Source of the DNA: Kaistia terrae | GTDB taxonomy: Bacteria > Pseudomonadota > Alphaproteobacteria > Rhizobiales > Kaistiaceae | Assembly: GCF_026344005.1 (NCBI RefSeq) | Contig: NZ_JAPKNH010000015.1 | Location: 1-60,674, forward strand | Direction: 5' to 3' | DNA length: 60,674 nucleotides | Part shown: piece by piece, positions 14,278-23,182 of the stretch | How positions within the stretch are numbered: the stretch's first letter is position 1 | Layout: each line of letters opens with the position of its first letter | Position numbers and translations under genes: made by a program | The notes under the pieces: model-generated | What the model was told of the DNA's origin: nothing | The model's input: only the letters and a program-made list of their open reading frames with translations | The model's database searches: none

Positions 14278-16331
14278 TGGCGAAGATGAGCGACACCGAG
14301 CTGACGGCGATGCTGTCGGCCGAGCGCGCTGACGCTCTCAGTGCTGAAAATGCGTCCAAGCTGTCGTCTGAGCGCTCGAAGGCGATGGACTACTACCTGG
14401 GCGATATGGCGAAGGACATGCCGGCGCCTGCTGATCGTTCCAAGGCCGTATCGACCGATGTCGCTGACGTTGTCGAAGGGCTGATGCCCTCGCTCATGGA
14501 GATTTTCGCCTCGGGTGAGGATGTCGTGGTGTTCGAGCCCGTTGGGCCGGACGACGTACAGGCCGCCGAGCAGGAGACGGACTACGTCAACCATGTCTTC
14601 ATGCAGAAGAACCCCGGCTTCCTGATCCTCTACAGCTTCATCAAGGACGCGCTGCTCTCCAAGAACGGCGTCGTCAAAGTGTCATGGCAGGAGCACGAAG
14701 AGGAAGAGGAAGAGACATTCCAGAACGTCCCCGACGACGTGTTCTCGCTGCTGGTATCCGACCCGTCCATTGAGGTCGTAGAGCACACCGAGAACCCCGA
14801 CGAGGCGACGGGCCAGACGAACCACGATGTGACGTTGTCGCACAAGCGCGACTATGGCTGCGCGCGGGTTGAGGTGGTCGCACCCGAGAATTTCGGCATT
14901 TCCCGCAGCGCCAAGACGATCCAGGACAGCGGCTATTGCTTCCACGAGGAACTGCGCTCGCAGTCCGACATCATCGCTGACGGCTTTGACGAAGAGCAGG
15001 TGAAGAGCCTGCCGACCGGTGATGAGGACGACACCGAAGAGGCTATGGCCCGCGATACGGTGGACGATACCAACACGACGGCCGATTCCGCCATCAACGA
15101 CGCCAACCGGCAGATCCGCGTCACCGAGCACTACGTTCGAATGGACTATGAGGACAACGGCAAGGTCGCGCTCTGGCGTGTCACTACGGCCGGCGAGAAG
15201 AGCACGGTCCTCATGCGAGGCGGCAAGCCAGCCATCGACAAGATGAGCATGATGCCCTTCGCGTCGATGACGCCGATCATCATGACGCACCGGTTCTATG
15301 GCCGGTCTGTCGCTGATCTCGTGATGGACATCCAGCTCATCAAGACCGCGCTGCAGCGTTCGCTGCTGGACAACGCCTATATGGCGAACAACCAGCGGAT
15401 GGAGATTGCGGATTCGCACGCTGGGCCAAAGACGATTGACGACCTGCTCACCAACCGCCCCGGCGGCATCGTCCGCACCAAGCAGCCAGGCGGCCTGGTC
15501 CCGATCCCGAACCAGCCCATCGGGGATTTCGTCTACCCGATGATGGAATACATGGATGCCACCCGCGAGTGGCGCACAGGCGTGACGCGGCAGGGGCAGG
15601 GCATCGACGCCGACGCACTGCAGAACCAGACCGCCGCCGCCGTGACCAAGGTTTACTCCGCCGCCCAGGCTCGCATGCGTCTCATCGCCCGGATCTTTGC
15701 CGAGACGGGCATCAAGGACATGTTCCACCTCCTGCATGGTGTAATCCGCAAGCACGACCGGCAGGAGAACACCGTTCGCCTCCGCGGCGAGTGGGTAACG
15801 GTCGACCCACGCAACTGGAAGACCCGCAACGACCTGACGGTTGATGTCGGGCTGGGGAGTGGTTCGAAGGAGGCGCAAATGGCGTTCCTCGACAGGCTGC
15901 TTGGCTTCCAGGGTAAAGCCATCATGGCGCCCGAGATGGGGCTGGTGAAGCCAGAGAACATGTACAACTCGCTCAAGAAGTGGGTTGAGCTTGGCGGGCT
16001 CAAGAACGTCGACCTCTACGTTCAGAACCCGGCCAAGAACAAGCCCCCGGAGAAGCCGCCAAGCCCTGAGATGCTGAAGCTCCAGGCCGAGCAGCAGCAG
16101 AGCCAGGCCGAGATGCAGATGAAGCAACAGCAGTCTTTGGCCGACAACGAACTGAAGATGAAGCAGCTTCAATCCGAGATGGAGATGAAGCGCTATCAGA
16201 TCGACGCCGAGATAATGCTGAAGCGCGAGCAGGCGGCCGCCGAGTTGCAGTTGAAGCGCGAGCTTGGCTTCATGAGCGTGGCCACCAACACGACAATGCC
16301 TCAGGTCCGCTTGGGCGGTGACGCCGGATGA
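14277..16331 (+). CDS. Portal protein, P22-like
   Basis: 684 residues, typical for large podovirus portals. The core has the P22-portal pattern (THRFYGRSVADLVMDIQLIKT, DNAYMANNQR, RTGVTRQGQGIDADAL). An acidic insert (EHEEEEEET) lies near residue 142, and the last 90 residues form a Gln/Met-rich coiled coil (from about 600) that would build the barrel inside the head. It forms the dodecameric DNA gate for the terminase. The start joins the terL stop (TGATG). Confidence 0.92.
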   Translation: MAKMSDTELTAMLSAERADALSAENASKLSSERSKAMDYYLGDMAKDMPAPADRSKAVSTDVADVVEGLMPSLMEIFASGEDVVVFEPVGPDDVQAAEQETDYVNHVFMQKNPGFLILYSFIKDALLSKNGVVKVSWQEHEEEEEETFQNVPDDVFSLLVSDPSIEVVEHTENPDEATGQTNHDVTLSHKRDYGCARVEVVAPENFGISRSAKTIQDSGYCFHEELRSQSDIIADGFDEEQVKSLPTGDEDDTEEAMARDTVDDTNTTADSAINDANRQIRVTEHYVRMDYEDNGKVALWRVTTAGEKSTVLMRGGKPAIDKMSMMPFASMTPIIMTHRFYGRSVADLVMDIQLIKTALQRSLLDNAYMANNQRMEIADSHAGPKTIDDLLTNRPGGIVRTKQPGGLVPIPNQPIGDFVYPMMEYMDATREWRTGVTRQGQGIDADALQNQTAAAVTKVYSAAQARMRLIARIFAETGIKDMFHLLHGVIRKHDRQENTVRLRGEWVTVDPRNWKTRNDLTVDVGLGSGSKEAQMAFLDRLLGFQGKAIMAPEMGLVKPENMYNSLKKWVELGGLKNVDLYVQNPAKNKPPEKPPSPEMLKLQAEQQQSQAEMQMKQQQSLADNELKMKQLQSEMEMKRYQIDAEIMLKREQAAAELQLKRELGFMSVATNTTMPQVRLGGDAG

Positions 16332-16618
16332 CCGACGAAATCGAACTGCGCCGTGATGTCGAGCGCGCCGCGCGTGCCGAGGCGCTGATCAATGACACGC
16401 TGCTGAGCGAAGCCTTTACCACGCTCAAAGCGACCTACCTGGAGGCGTGGGAAGCCTCCCACCTCCGCGACACCGAAGGCCGCGAGCGCCTGTTCCAGGC
16501 GGTCAAACTCGTCGGCTCCGTCCAGTCCCACCTCGTCATCATCCTGTCGGATGGCCAGCTCGCCAAGCATGAGCTTGCGACCATCACCGGCGCCACGGGC
16601 GAAATCAGCGTCGACTGA
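16328..16618 (+). CDS. Hypothetical head-region protein (96 aa)
   Basis: All-helical protein (ERAARAEALINDTLLSEAF, EAWEASHLRDTEGRERLFQA) overlapping the portal stop by ATGA. Proteins with this pattern are common between portal and scaffold genes of rhizobial podophages, sometimes likened to head-completion or small packaging proteins. Role not known. Confidence 0.65.
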   Translation: MTDEIELRRDVERAARAEALINDTLLSEAFTTLKATYLEAWEASHLRDTEGRERLFQAVKLVGSVQSHLVIILSDGQLAKHELATITGATGEISVD

Positions 16619-16641
16619 CGCCCTTCATCCTCGGAGCATTC

Positions 16642-17679
16642 ATGTCTGAAATCGAAAGCGGCGCGAGCGATGGCTCGCTGTCGGTGCGTGAGGCTGCGTC
16701 TCTTCTGAGCGAGCCCCCGAAACAGAACAACGAGGAAGCTGCAGCGCCGGCCGAAGAGCCGAGCGCGCGCGACCCGGAAGCATCGGCCGATGAGGCTGAC
16801 GCCGCCCCTCCTGAACGGGAGCCCAGCGGCGAGACGGAAGAACGGGATGACCCGGCCGAGCGGCCGAACATCAACCCGCCTTCCTCATGGACCAAGGAAG
16901 AGAAGGAAGCTTTCAAGCTCCTGCCTCCCGAGCATCAGCAGCGCATCGCTGACCGGGAACGGACGCGCGAAGTTGAGATCCGCCGGGGTCAGAACGAAGC
17001 CGCCGAAACCCGCAAGGCCGCAGAGGCCGAGCGACAGGCGGCGGAACAGGCAAGGCAACGATATGAGGCCGCGCTTCCCAACCTGATGCAGTCGATTCAG
17101 TCGCAATATGCGGCGGAATTCCCCGACATCACGACCTGGGAAGATGTGCAACGGATGGCGTCCAACGACCCCATTCGATACCTCCAGTACGACGCTCTGC
17201 AGAAGCAGCATGCCAATGCCCTCGGTGAGGCGCAGCAGGCGGAACAGCGTCGCGCCCAGGAGGGAACTGCACAGTTCAACGCCTTCAAGAACGAGCAGAC
17301 GAAGCTTTTTCTCGAGAAGGCGCCTGAATTCGCGGACCCGGAGAATGGTCCCAAGCTTCGAGCAGAAGTGCGCTCCATGCTCTCTGAGGTCGGCATGACC
17401 GACGACGAGCTGGCGGCGATTTGGAACCAGGGTGCCGGCGTCAGCCTCCACGATCATCGCATTCAGCTGATCGTGCGGGATGCCCAGAAATGGCGGTCCG
17501 CCCAGAAGGCGAAACAGACCGTCTCTGCCAAGCAAGTTCCACCCGCGCAGCGTGCCGGCGTCTCCCCCAGCAAGGGCGAGCGTTCGGCCACGAACATCCA
17601 GACCCAGGAAGCTCAACTCAAGCGTACGGGCAGCGTGAAGGACGCGGTAGCGCTCCTCCGGGCCCGGCGCCAAGCATAG
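16642..17679 (+). CDS. Scaffolding protein
   Basis: 345 residues. A disordered acidic N-terminus (about 1-85), the motif PSSWTKEEKEAFKLLPPEHQ, a long coiled coil (115-160 and 185-215), and a helical basic C-terminus (GSVKDAVALLRARRQ), the end that usually binds the capsid protein. Gene order portal-scaffold-capsid supports the call. It directs procapsid assembly and leaves or is cleaved during maturation. Confidence 0.8.
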   Translation: MSEIESGASDGSLSVREAASLLSEPPKQNNEEAAAPAEEPSARDPEASADEADAAPPEREPSGETEERDDPAERPNINPPSSWTKEEKEAFKLLPPEHQQRIADRERTREVEIRRGQNEAAETRKAAEAERQAAEQARQRYEAALPNLMQSIQSQYAAEFPDITTWEDVQRMASNDPIRYLQYDALQKQHANALGEAQQAEQRRAQEGTAQFNAFKNEQTKLFLEKAPEFADPENGPKLRAEVRSMLSEVGMTDDELAAIWNQGAGVSLHDHRIQLIVRDAQKWRSAQKAKQTVSAKQVPPAQRAGVSPSKGERSATNIQTQEAQLKRTGSVKDAVALLRARRQA

Positions 17680-17688
17680 GAGGCCATC

Positions 17689-18642
17689 ATGGCCCTTCCA
17701 GCCGATACCGTCACCACCTACAGCTCCGTGGGCAACCGCGAAGACCTGTCAGACATCATCTACAACGTCGACCCGACCGACACGCCGTTCCTGAGCGGCC
17801 TTGAGCGCGTCAAGTCGACCGCCGTCAACCACGAATGGCAGACCCAGGCCCTCGCCGCTGCGAGTGCTTCGAATGCTGTTCTGGAAGGCGACGATGCCAC
17901 GACCGACGCGGCCACGCCGACCGTCCGTCTGGGCAACATCAACCAGATCTCGGACAAGGTGGCTCGCGTAACCGGCACGCAGCAGGCCATCGACAAGGCC
18001 GGCCGCGACAACGAGCTGGACTACCAGAAGATCCTGAAGGGCAAGGAACTGAAGCGTGACATGGAGACGACGCTTGTCGGATCCAATCAGGCAAAGGTAA
18101 CTGGCGACGCCAGCACGGCCCGGAAGACGGCTTCGGTGCTTTCCTGGCTCAAGACCAACACCGACAAGGGTGGCGGCGCTGGCGCGGACCCGGCAACCGC
18201 CAACGGCGCCGCAATCCGCACGGACGGAACGCAGCGTCCTTTCACCGAGGCTCAGTTGAAGGCCGTGCTCCAGAAGATCTGGATCTCGGGCGGCGACCCG
18301 GACAAGATCATGCTGGGCGGCTTCAACAAGCAGGTCATGTCCACCTTCACCGGCCGCGGTACGCCGATGGAGGACACGAAGTCCAAGAAGATTGTCGCGA
18401 CTGTCGACGTCTACGAGTCGGACTTCGGCACGCTCAAGGTCGTGGCGAACCGCTTCTCGCGCGCTCGTGACGTCCTGGTTCTCCAGTCGGACATGTGGGC
18501 CCTCGCCACGCTCCGCAACATGAAGACGATCCCGCTCGCTGTGACCGGCGACAGTCTCCGCCACCAGGTCATCACTGAGTACGCGCTGGAGAGCCGCAAC
18601 GAGCTTTCTTCGGGCGGCGTCTTCGACCTCACGACCTCGTAA
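17689..18642 (+). CDS. Major capsid protein, SU10 type (DUF5309)
   Basis: 317 residues beginning MALPADTVTTYSSVGNREDL. The DUF5309/SU10 pattern is visible: DIIYNVDPTDTPFLSGL, NHEWQTQALA, ARVTGTQQAIDKAG, DKIMLGGFNKQVMSTFTG and YESDFGTLKVVANRF. It forms the HK97-fold shell. A terminator follows 23 bases later, which allows high expression separate from later genes. Confidence 0.92.
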   Translation: MALPADTVTTYSSVGNREDLSDIIYNVDPTDTPFLSGLERVKSTAVNHEWQTQALAAASASNAVLEGDDATTDAATPTVRLGNINQISDKVARVTGTQQAIDKAGRDNELDYQKILKGKELKRDMETTLVGSNQAKVTGDASTARKTASVLSWLKTNTDKGGGAGADPATANGAAIRTDGTQRPFTEAQLKAVLQKIWISGGDPDKIMLGGFNKQVMSTFTGRGTPMEDTKSKKIVATVDVYESDFGTLKVVANRFSRARDVLVLQSDMWALATLRNMKTIPLAVTGDSLRHQVITEYALESRNELSSGGVFDLTTS

Positions 18643-18664
18643 GGGGCCACGCATTCCCTCAGCA

Positions 18665-18688
18665 GGGCGGTCTTCGGGCCGCCCCTTT
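18665..18688 (+). terminator. Terminator after the capsid gene
   Basis: GGGCGG and CCGCCC pair around a TCTTCGGG loop, followed by CTTTTCTTT. Partial termination here would give excess capsid mRNA over the tail genes. Confidence 0.75.
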
Positions 18689-18704
18689 TCTTTGGAGCCA
18701 GGCT

Positions 18705-19073
18705 ATGCCCCTTCCGATTCCGCATCCCCTCAACGAGGTGGTCGTGTACGCATTCTCGCCCAGCGTTGGCGGCACTCCGATCCCCGCTCGCGCTGTCGCG
18801 CCCGTTCGCGGCAGGGTGATCAAGACCGGGTCCGTCCTCTACGGCGCCATCACGACCGCTGACGCCGCTATTGCCGTCGCAATCAACGGCACGGCGGTCA
18901 CAAACGGCGGCTTCACCATCACACAGTCCGGTTCGGCCGCTGGCGACGTGGACGAAGGTTACCCGACCGCCGCAAACAACATCAACGAGGGCGAGCAGAT
19001 CTCATTCACCCCGTCCGGCGCTTCCGGCACGACCATCGGTGCGAACTTCTACGCCATCATCAGGAAGACCTGA
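18705..19073 (+). CDS. Possible head decoration or fibre-like protein (122 aa)
   Basis: A beta-rich protein without charged helices: AVAPVRGRVIKTGSVLYGAI, GTAVTNGGFTIT and ISFTPSGASGTTIGANFYAI. Placed directly after the capsid gene, it is a good candidate for a cement or decoration protein, but no family was recognised. Confidence 0.6.
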   Translation: MPLPIPHPLNEVVVYAFSPSVGGTPIPARAVAPVRGRVIKTGSVLYGAITTADAAIAVAINGTAVTNGGFTITQSGSAAGDVDEGYPTAANNINEGEQISFTPSGASGTTIGANFYAIIRKT

Positions 19074-19075
19074 TC

Positions 19076-19369
19076 ATGGCAGGCTTTGTGACCCCAATTC
19101 TCGGCGAAGGTGGACACATTGCTGTCCAGACAGACGCCTCCGGTACGGGCTTCGCTGCGTTTTCCGCCCAGCAGGCCAGACAGTTGACCATCGTGAACGA
19201 CACCGGGGTGGGGCTTGAGGTCCGTCAAGGCGTTGAGACGGTCTACCTCCCGGTCCCCGCGGGAGCGATCTACACGTTCTACGGCATAGATCGGGCCTCG
19301 CGTCTCTCCGTCCGGCGCACCGACTTGGGGACCTCCCAGTTGACCGTCAAGGCCCGCTGGGAGCTCTAG
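19076..19369 (+). CDS. Hypothetical structural protein (97 aa)
   Basis: Beta-rich protein (ARQLTIVNDTGVGLEVRQG, GAIYTFYGID) with a pattern like small capsid-decoration or trimming domains. It follows the presumed decoration gene with two bases between. Function not known. Confidence 0.6.
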   Translation: MAGFVTPILGEGGHIAVQTDASGTGFAAFSAQQARQLTIVNDTGVGLEVRQGVETVYLPVPAGAIYTFYGIDRASRLSVRRTDLGTSQLTVKARWEL

Positions 19370-19371
19370 AC

Positions 19372-20190
19372 ATGGGAAACTTGATGCTTCGCGGGCAACC
19401 GCGTCAGCACGGCCCGGTGTATGACCCCTATGCGGCCGCACTGTTCGCTAGGTTGCCAGCGACACCCAGCGCGCTGCGGCGCAAGCTGGTGAACGACCTC
19501 ATTGTGAACTTGCGGGACCATGCGGCCTTCGAGACGAAGTTGGACGCGCTCTATTTGCTTGCAATGGGCATGGACGACCCTGGCTATGCGACGGCAAACG
19601 ATGCGTTTGCAGCGAGACGGAACTGGGTTCAGGACGCCTTCAACCTCACAGCGGTGGGAAGCCCCGCATTCGTGACTGACCGATACTACGCGGGCGACGG
19701 AGTTGGGGCGTATCTCGCCACAGGTTTCAACCCGACCACGGCGCCTACGCCGAAATTCATTCGAGATAGCGCGTGCATTTTCACATGGGAGAGAAGCGCG
19801 CTGGCGGCGGCAACGACCTCGTCGCTGGGCGCGTCCGCCGGGAACCGGGTCAGTCTCGTCCCGAGATCTACAGGCGATATCTTTCGGTCGGCCCTGAATG
19901 CCGCGCTTGCCGGCACTTTGACCGTCGTCAGCAATGTCGGCCTGTCTGCTGCCGACCGCCCCAATAGCACCGACGTCCTCCACATCAAAGACGGCGTCCT
20001 GGTTGAGACCGTCGCGGCAGCGTCCGAGGCTGTCGTTTCCGGCGACTTCGACCTGATGCGCCGCAACGGCACGGTCTATCGCGCGTCTTCGATGGCCGTC
20101 GCAGGCTTCGGCGCATCTCTCGGGACAGCTGGCCACGCCGCCCTGCGTTCCGCTCTCAACACCTATCTCAACGCCGTAGGAGCCGTTTGA
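19372..20190 (+). CDS. Hypothetical virion protein (272 aa)
   Basis: The N-terminal third is helical (KLVNDLIVNLRDHAAFETKLDAL read in two parts), the rest beta-rich with the look of a carbohydrate-binding or LamG-like wall (GDIFRSALNAALAG, DFDLMRRNGTVYRASS). Such proteins with a LYLLA..D..A..NW start are seen in phage head/tail modules as concanavalin-like structural proteins. Role uncertain. The stop overlaps the next start. Confidence 0.6.
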   Translation: MGNLMLRGQPRQHGPVYDPYAAALFARLPATPSALRRKLVNDLIVNLRDHAAFETKLDALYLLAMGMDDPGYATANDAFAARRNWVQDAFNLTAVGSPAFVTDRYYAGDGVGAYLATGFNPTTAPTPKFIRDSACIFTWERSALAAATTSSLGASAGNRVSLVPRSTGDIFRSALNAALAGTLTVVSNVGLSAADRPNSTDVLHIKDGVLVETVAAASEAVVSGDFDLMRRNGTVYRASSMAVAGFGASLGTAGHAALRSALNTYLNAVGAV

Positions 20191-20468
20191 TGACGACGTC
20201 GATTATCCTCGCCATGATCCGAATGACACCGACGTTGCGGGCACAAGCTCAGCTACTTGACAACGGAGACCGCCAGATCGGCGGGCGCCAGATCGACAAC
20301 CCTCTCGCGAACCTTACGGGCGATGGCGTCATCGTCGGCGACTGGCTCGTGGCAGCGCGTGTCCTGAATGATCCGGAGTACGCGGACTATTTCGACCTGT
20401 TGAAGGACTGCCAGATCCGCGTGATCGATTCTGACGTGATGTTCCTGCCGCCCTCGCCTGAAGAATAG
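20187..20468 (+). CDS. Hypothetical head-region protein (93 aa)
   Basis: Short protein translationally coupled to the gene before it (ATGA). It contains two segments that look folded (TLRAQAQLLDNGDRQIGG, DYFDLLKDCQIRVIDS). No family recognised. Confidence 0.5.
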   Translation: MMTTSIILAMIRMTPTLRAQAQLLDNGDRQIGGRQIDNPLANLTGDGVIVGDWLVAARVLNDPEYADYFDLLKDCQIRVIDSDVMFLPPSPEE

Positions 20469-20479
20469 GGGCGGGTGTA

Positions 20480-20776
20480 GTGAGTGATATCCGCACAGTC
20501 GTCCACATCGATCGGTCGGAAAATAAGCTCCACTTCCAGCGCGTGCAGGACGTGGGCGCCATCCTGGCCAACAACAAACGGCTTCAGTCGGAACAGCAGA
20601 AGTCCGACTGGGGCCGGCACATCGCGTCGGTCCCCTGCGTGATCCTGGAAAAGTGGATCAACGAGGATGGGGTCAACTACCTCTCCCTGCCGAAAGACGA
20701 GTTTGCCCGGTTGGTGAAGCGCAAGCTTCGCGACCCGGATTACGCTTGGCTTCGCACGACGGATAAGGCGTTCTGA
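20480..20776 (+). CDS. Conserved podophage protein (98 aa)
   Basis: GTG start at 20480. The sequence (RVQDVGAILANNKRLQ, VPCVILEKWINEDGVNYL, FARLVKRKLRDPDYAWLRT) is of a type found beside the adaptor gene in many short-tailed phages of Proteobacteria, presumably a minor head-neck or assembly factor. Its stop joins the adaptor start (TGATG). Confidence 0.7.
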   Translation: MSDIRTVVHIDRSENKLHFQRVQDVGAILANNKRLQSEQQKSDWGRHIASVPCVILEKWINEDGVNYLSLPKDEFARLVKRKLRDPDYAWLRTTDKAF

Positions 20777-21390
20777 TGGCCGCTTGGACCTACTCAGACC
20801 TCAAGGCCAAGGTCGCCGATTGGGCCGCCCGCTCGGATTTTACCGGCGTCATTCCCGATTTCATCATGATGGCCGAAGCACTGTTCAACAACGGCGACCA
20901 AGAGATGGATTTCGACCCCGTCCGAACCCGAGAGATGGAGACCAAGGCCTCTCTCGTGGCGACGAATGGTGTGGTCGACCTTCCGGACGATTTTACGGGC
21001 GCGATCCAGGTTGTGACGAGTGCCGGGCATCTGCTCACCTATGCCCCGGCTGAATGGATCGCTGGAGCCTACCCCAGCGGAGACGGCGGATACCCGCAGT
21101 TTTACACCATCGTCGGCAACCAGATGCAGGTCTCGACCGACGTCGATCTGACCTATTACGCCAGCATCCCGTCGTTGTCCGATGACGAGCCGACCAACTG
21201 GCTCCTGACCCGGCAGCCGACTGCATACCTTTACGCCTCGCTCTATTTCCTCAGCGTCTACGCCAAGGACATGGAACGCGCCCCGCTGTTCCGGCAGTTG
21301 GCTGCTGGCGCCGTGATTGGCCTCGCGCAGTCCGACCGTGACAGCCGGGCCGGCAACTTCGTTCGTCGTGCGAGTGGCCCGACACCGTGA
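20776..21390 (+). CDS. Head-tail adaptor protein (P22 gp4-like)
   Basis: 204 residues. An N-terminal helix set (WTYSDLKAKVADWAARSD, FIMMAEALFNN) is followed by a beta part (LPDDFTGAIQVV, YYASIPSLSDDEPTNWLL) and a C-terminal helix; this is the pattern of gp4/adaptor proteins that bind below the portal ring. Between the portal/head genes and the closure protein, the position fits. It starts the neck of the virion. Confidence 0.75.
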   Translation: MAAWTYSDLKAKVADWAARSDFTGVIPDFIMMAEALFNNGDQEMDFDPVRTREMETKASLVATNGVVDLPDDFTGAIQVVTSAGHLLTYAPAEWIAGAYPSGDGGYPQFYTIVGNQMQVSTDVDLTYYASIPSLSDDEPTNWLLTRQPTAYLYASLYFLSVYAKDMERAPLFRQLAAGAVIGLAQSDRDSRAGNFVRRASGPTP

Positions 21391-22826
21391 CGCCTTTTGG
21401 CCCGTTTCGCCCCGACGTGTTCGATCTGAATTCGGCGGTGGCAGGAGAGGCGCGTGGCGTGCTTCCAGGCGCAACCGCTTACCGGCCATGGCCATCTCTG
21501 GCGGTTTACTCGGAGGCCATCGGCGCTGAGGTCCTGAGTGGGTTCCTCGCGCGTGCGCGCGACGGAGCTCTGCGGATCTACGCCGGCACGGCAACGGGGC
21601 TCTTTCTCTACACCGGGCCAACCACGCCATGGACGGATGTTTCCGGCGATACCTATGCTGTCCCGCCAGGCGAGCGTTGGGGCTTCGAACAGTACGGCGA
21701 CACGCTGATTGCCGTGAACGCCAATACAGACCCGCAAAAGCTCGACATCAGCGCCAGCACCCCGGCCGAAGACCTTGGCGGGTCACCGCCGAGGGCCCGC
21801 TACGTCAAAACGGTTGGCGATCAGGTTTGGCTCGGCGGCCTTCTGATGGAGCCTGACAAGGTCATCTGGAGCGGTCGCGATAACCCAGAATTCTGGACGC
21901 TCGGCCAGCAGGACTGCGACCAGCAGGTGTTCCCCGATGGCGGGTTCGTTCGCGGCCTTACAGCGCTTGAGGCGGGCCTGGTGTTCCAGGACACCGCCAT
22001 CCGCCGGTTTGTGCCGGTCGACAGCCGCGCGATTTACACCTTTGCTCGCGTCGAGGACGCCCGCGGCCTTGTGGCGCCGGATAGTCTGACCGTTCGAGGC
22101 CGGGTGGCTTACTACCTCAGCCAGGAAGGCTTCATGGCTACCGATGGCACCGGCGCCTCGTTGCCGATTGGCTTCGAGAACGTCGACGTCTGGTTCCAGA
22201 AGCGTATTTCACCAGACGAAAGCTTCTCCATTCAAGGCGCGGCCGACCCACTCCGTCCGCGCGTCTATTGGCTCTATGAAACGGCGGCAGGTCCGAACGA
22301 AATCCTCGTCTACGACATTGCGTTGAAGGCTTGGGCCTACGCCCAGGTTCCTGCGACTTTCATCATGGGCGCTGCAACCCCAGGGTTGACCCTCGAAGGC
22401 CTTGATAGCCTCGGCTACACCCTCGACACGCTTCCTTTCTCACTTGATAGCCGCCAGTTCATGGGGGGCGCACCGCTGCTCGCGGCGTTCAGCCGAGATG
22501 CCAACCAGCTTAATTTCTTCACCGGGGCCAACATGGCTGCCCGGCTGGAGACGGCCGAGCTGCAACCTGTTCCCGGCCAACGGTCCTTCGTGCGCGGCGT
22601 CGCACCGTTAACTGAGGCGCCGGGTGTCACAGTCCAAATCGGGACGCGCGAAAACCTCCAGTCCACGCGGGTTTGGTCCACGGCCTCCAGCATCAATGCG
22701 CAAGGCAATTGCCCGACGCGCGCAAGCGGCAGGTTTGTTCGAGCCCGCGTTTCGGTGCCCGCTGGCGGCAATTGGCAGAACATCCAGGGTGTCGATATCG
22801 ACGCCGTTCAAGACGGGAAGCGCTGA
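21387..22826 (+). CDS. Packaged-DNA stabilisation / head closure protein (P22 gp10-like)
   Basis: 479 residues, GTG start at 21387 overlapping the adaptor stop (GTGA). Repeated blades such as DQVWLGGLLMEPDKVIWSG, TAIRRFVPVDSRAIYTF and GRVAYYLSQEGFMATDG give the seven-fold beta-propeller look of gp10-type closure proteins. It plugs the portal-adaptor channel after packaging and receives the tail needle or ejection machinery. Confidence 0.75.
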   Translation: MTPFGPFRPDVFDLNSAVAGEARGVLPGATAYRPWPSLAVYSEAIGAEVLSGFLARARDGALRIYAGTATGLFLYTGPTTPWTDVSGDTYAVPPGERWGFEQYGDTLIAVNANTDPQKLDISASTPAEDLGGSPPRARYVKTVGDQVWLGGLLMEPDKVIWSGRDNPEFWTLGQQDCDQQVFPDGGFVRGLTALEAGLVFQDTAIRRFVPVDSRAIYTFARVEDARGLVAPDSLTVRGRVAYYLSQEGFMATDGTGASLPIGFENVDVWFQKRISPDESFSIQGAADPLRPRVYWLYETAAGPNEILVYDIALKAWAYAQVPATFIMGAATPGLTLEGLDSLGYTLDTLPFSLDSRQFMGGAPLLAAFSRDANQLNFFTGANMAARLETAELQPVPGQRSFVRGVAPLTEAPGVTVQIGTRENLQSTRVWSTASSINAQGNCPTRASGRFVRARVSVPAGGNWQNIQGVDIDAVQDGKR

Positions 22827-23173
22827 TGTCCTCGGTCGAAATCGGCGGCAACTACATGTCGCGCGGGACGATCCTAGCGGATGGCTCCGAAACTGAGTGC
22901 TACACGGTCCCGGCCAAGAAGTGGGCAAGCCTCACATCCATCCGGGCCGCGAAGAACGATGGTGCCGCTGGCACGGCTCGAGTCGTCTGGTTCATCGCGC
23001 AGACGGGCACGGCGGTTTGCCTCGCACACGACGCCGTCATCCCCGCCAACAGCGCCCTCGAAATCGAGTTGAAACCTCTCGCCATGCGCTCGGGCGATGA
23101 GATCCGCGTGACCGCCAGCGCGGGAGTCCACGTCGTCATTTCGGGGCTTGAAGAAGCCCGCTCCGGCACATGA
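22826..23173 (+). CDS. Hypothetical virion protein (115 aa)
   Basis: ATG 22826 joins the preceding stop (TGATG). A beta-rich protein (RGTILADGSETECYTVPAKK, AVIPANSALEIELKPL, DEIRVTASAGVHVVISG) with the size and fold pattern of small collar or tail beta-sandwich proteins. It lies between closure and ejection genes; exact role unknown. Confidence 0.65.
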   Translation: MSSVEIGGNYMSRGTILADGSETECYTVPAKKWASLTSIRAAKNDGAAGTARVVWFIAQTGTAVCLAHDAVIPANSALEIELKPLAMRSGDEIRVTASAGVHVVISGLEEARSGT

Positions 23174-23182
23174 GGCGGCCCC

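Noticed and set aside
14682-16172. Leftward frame of 496 codons opposite the portal gene
   Set aside because: It lies antisense to a P22-like portal with clear motifs and has the composition of a GC-skewed shadow.
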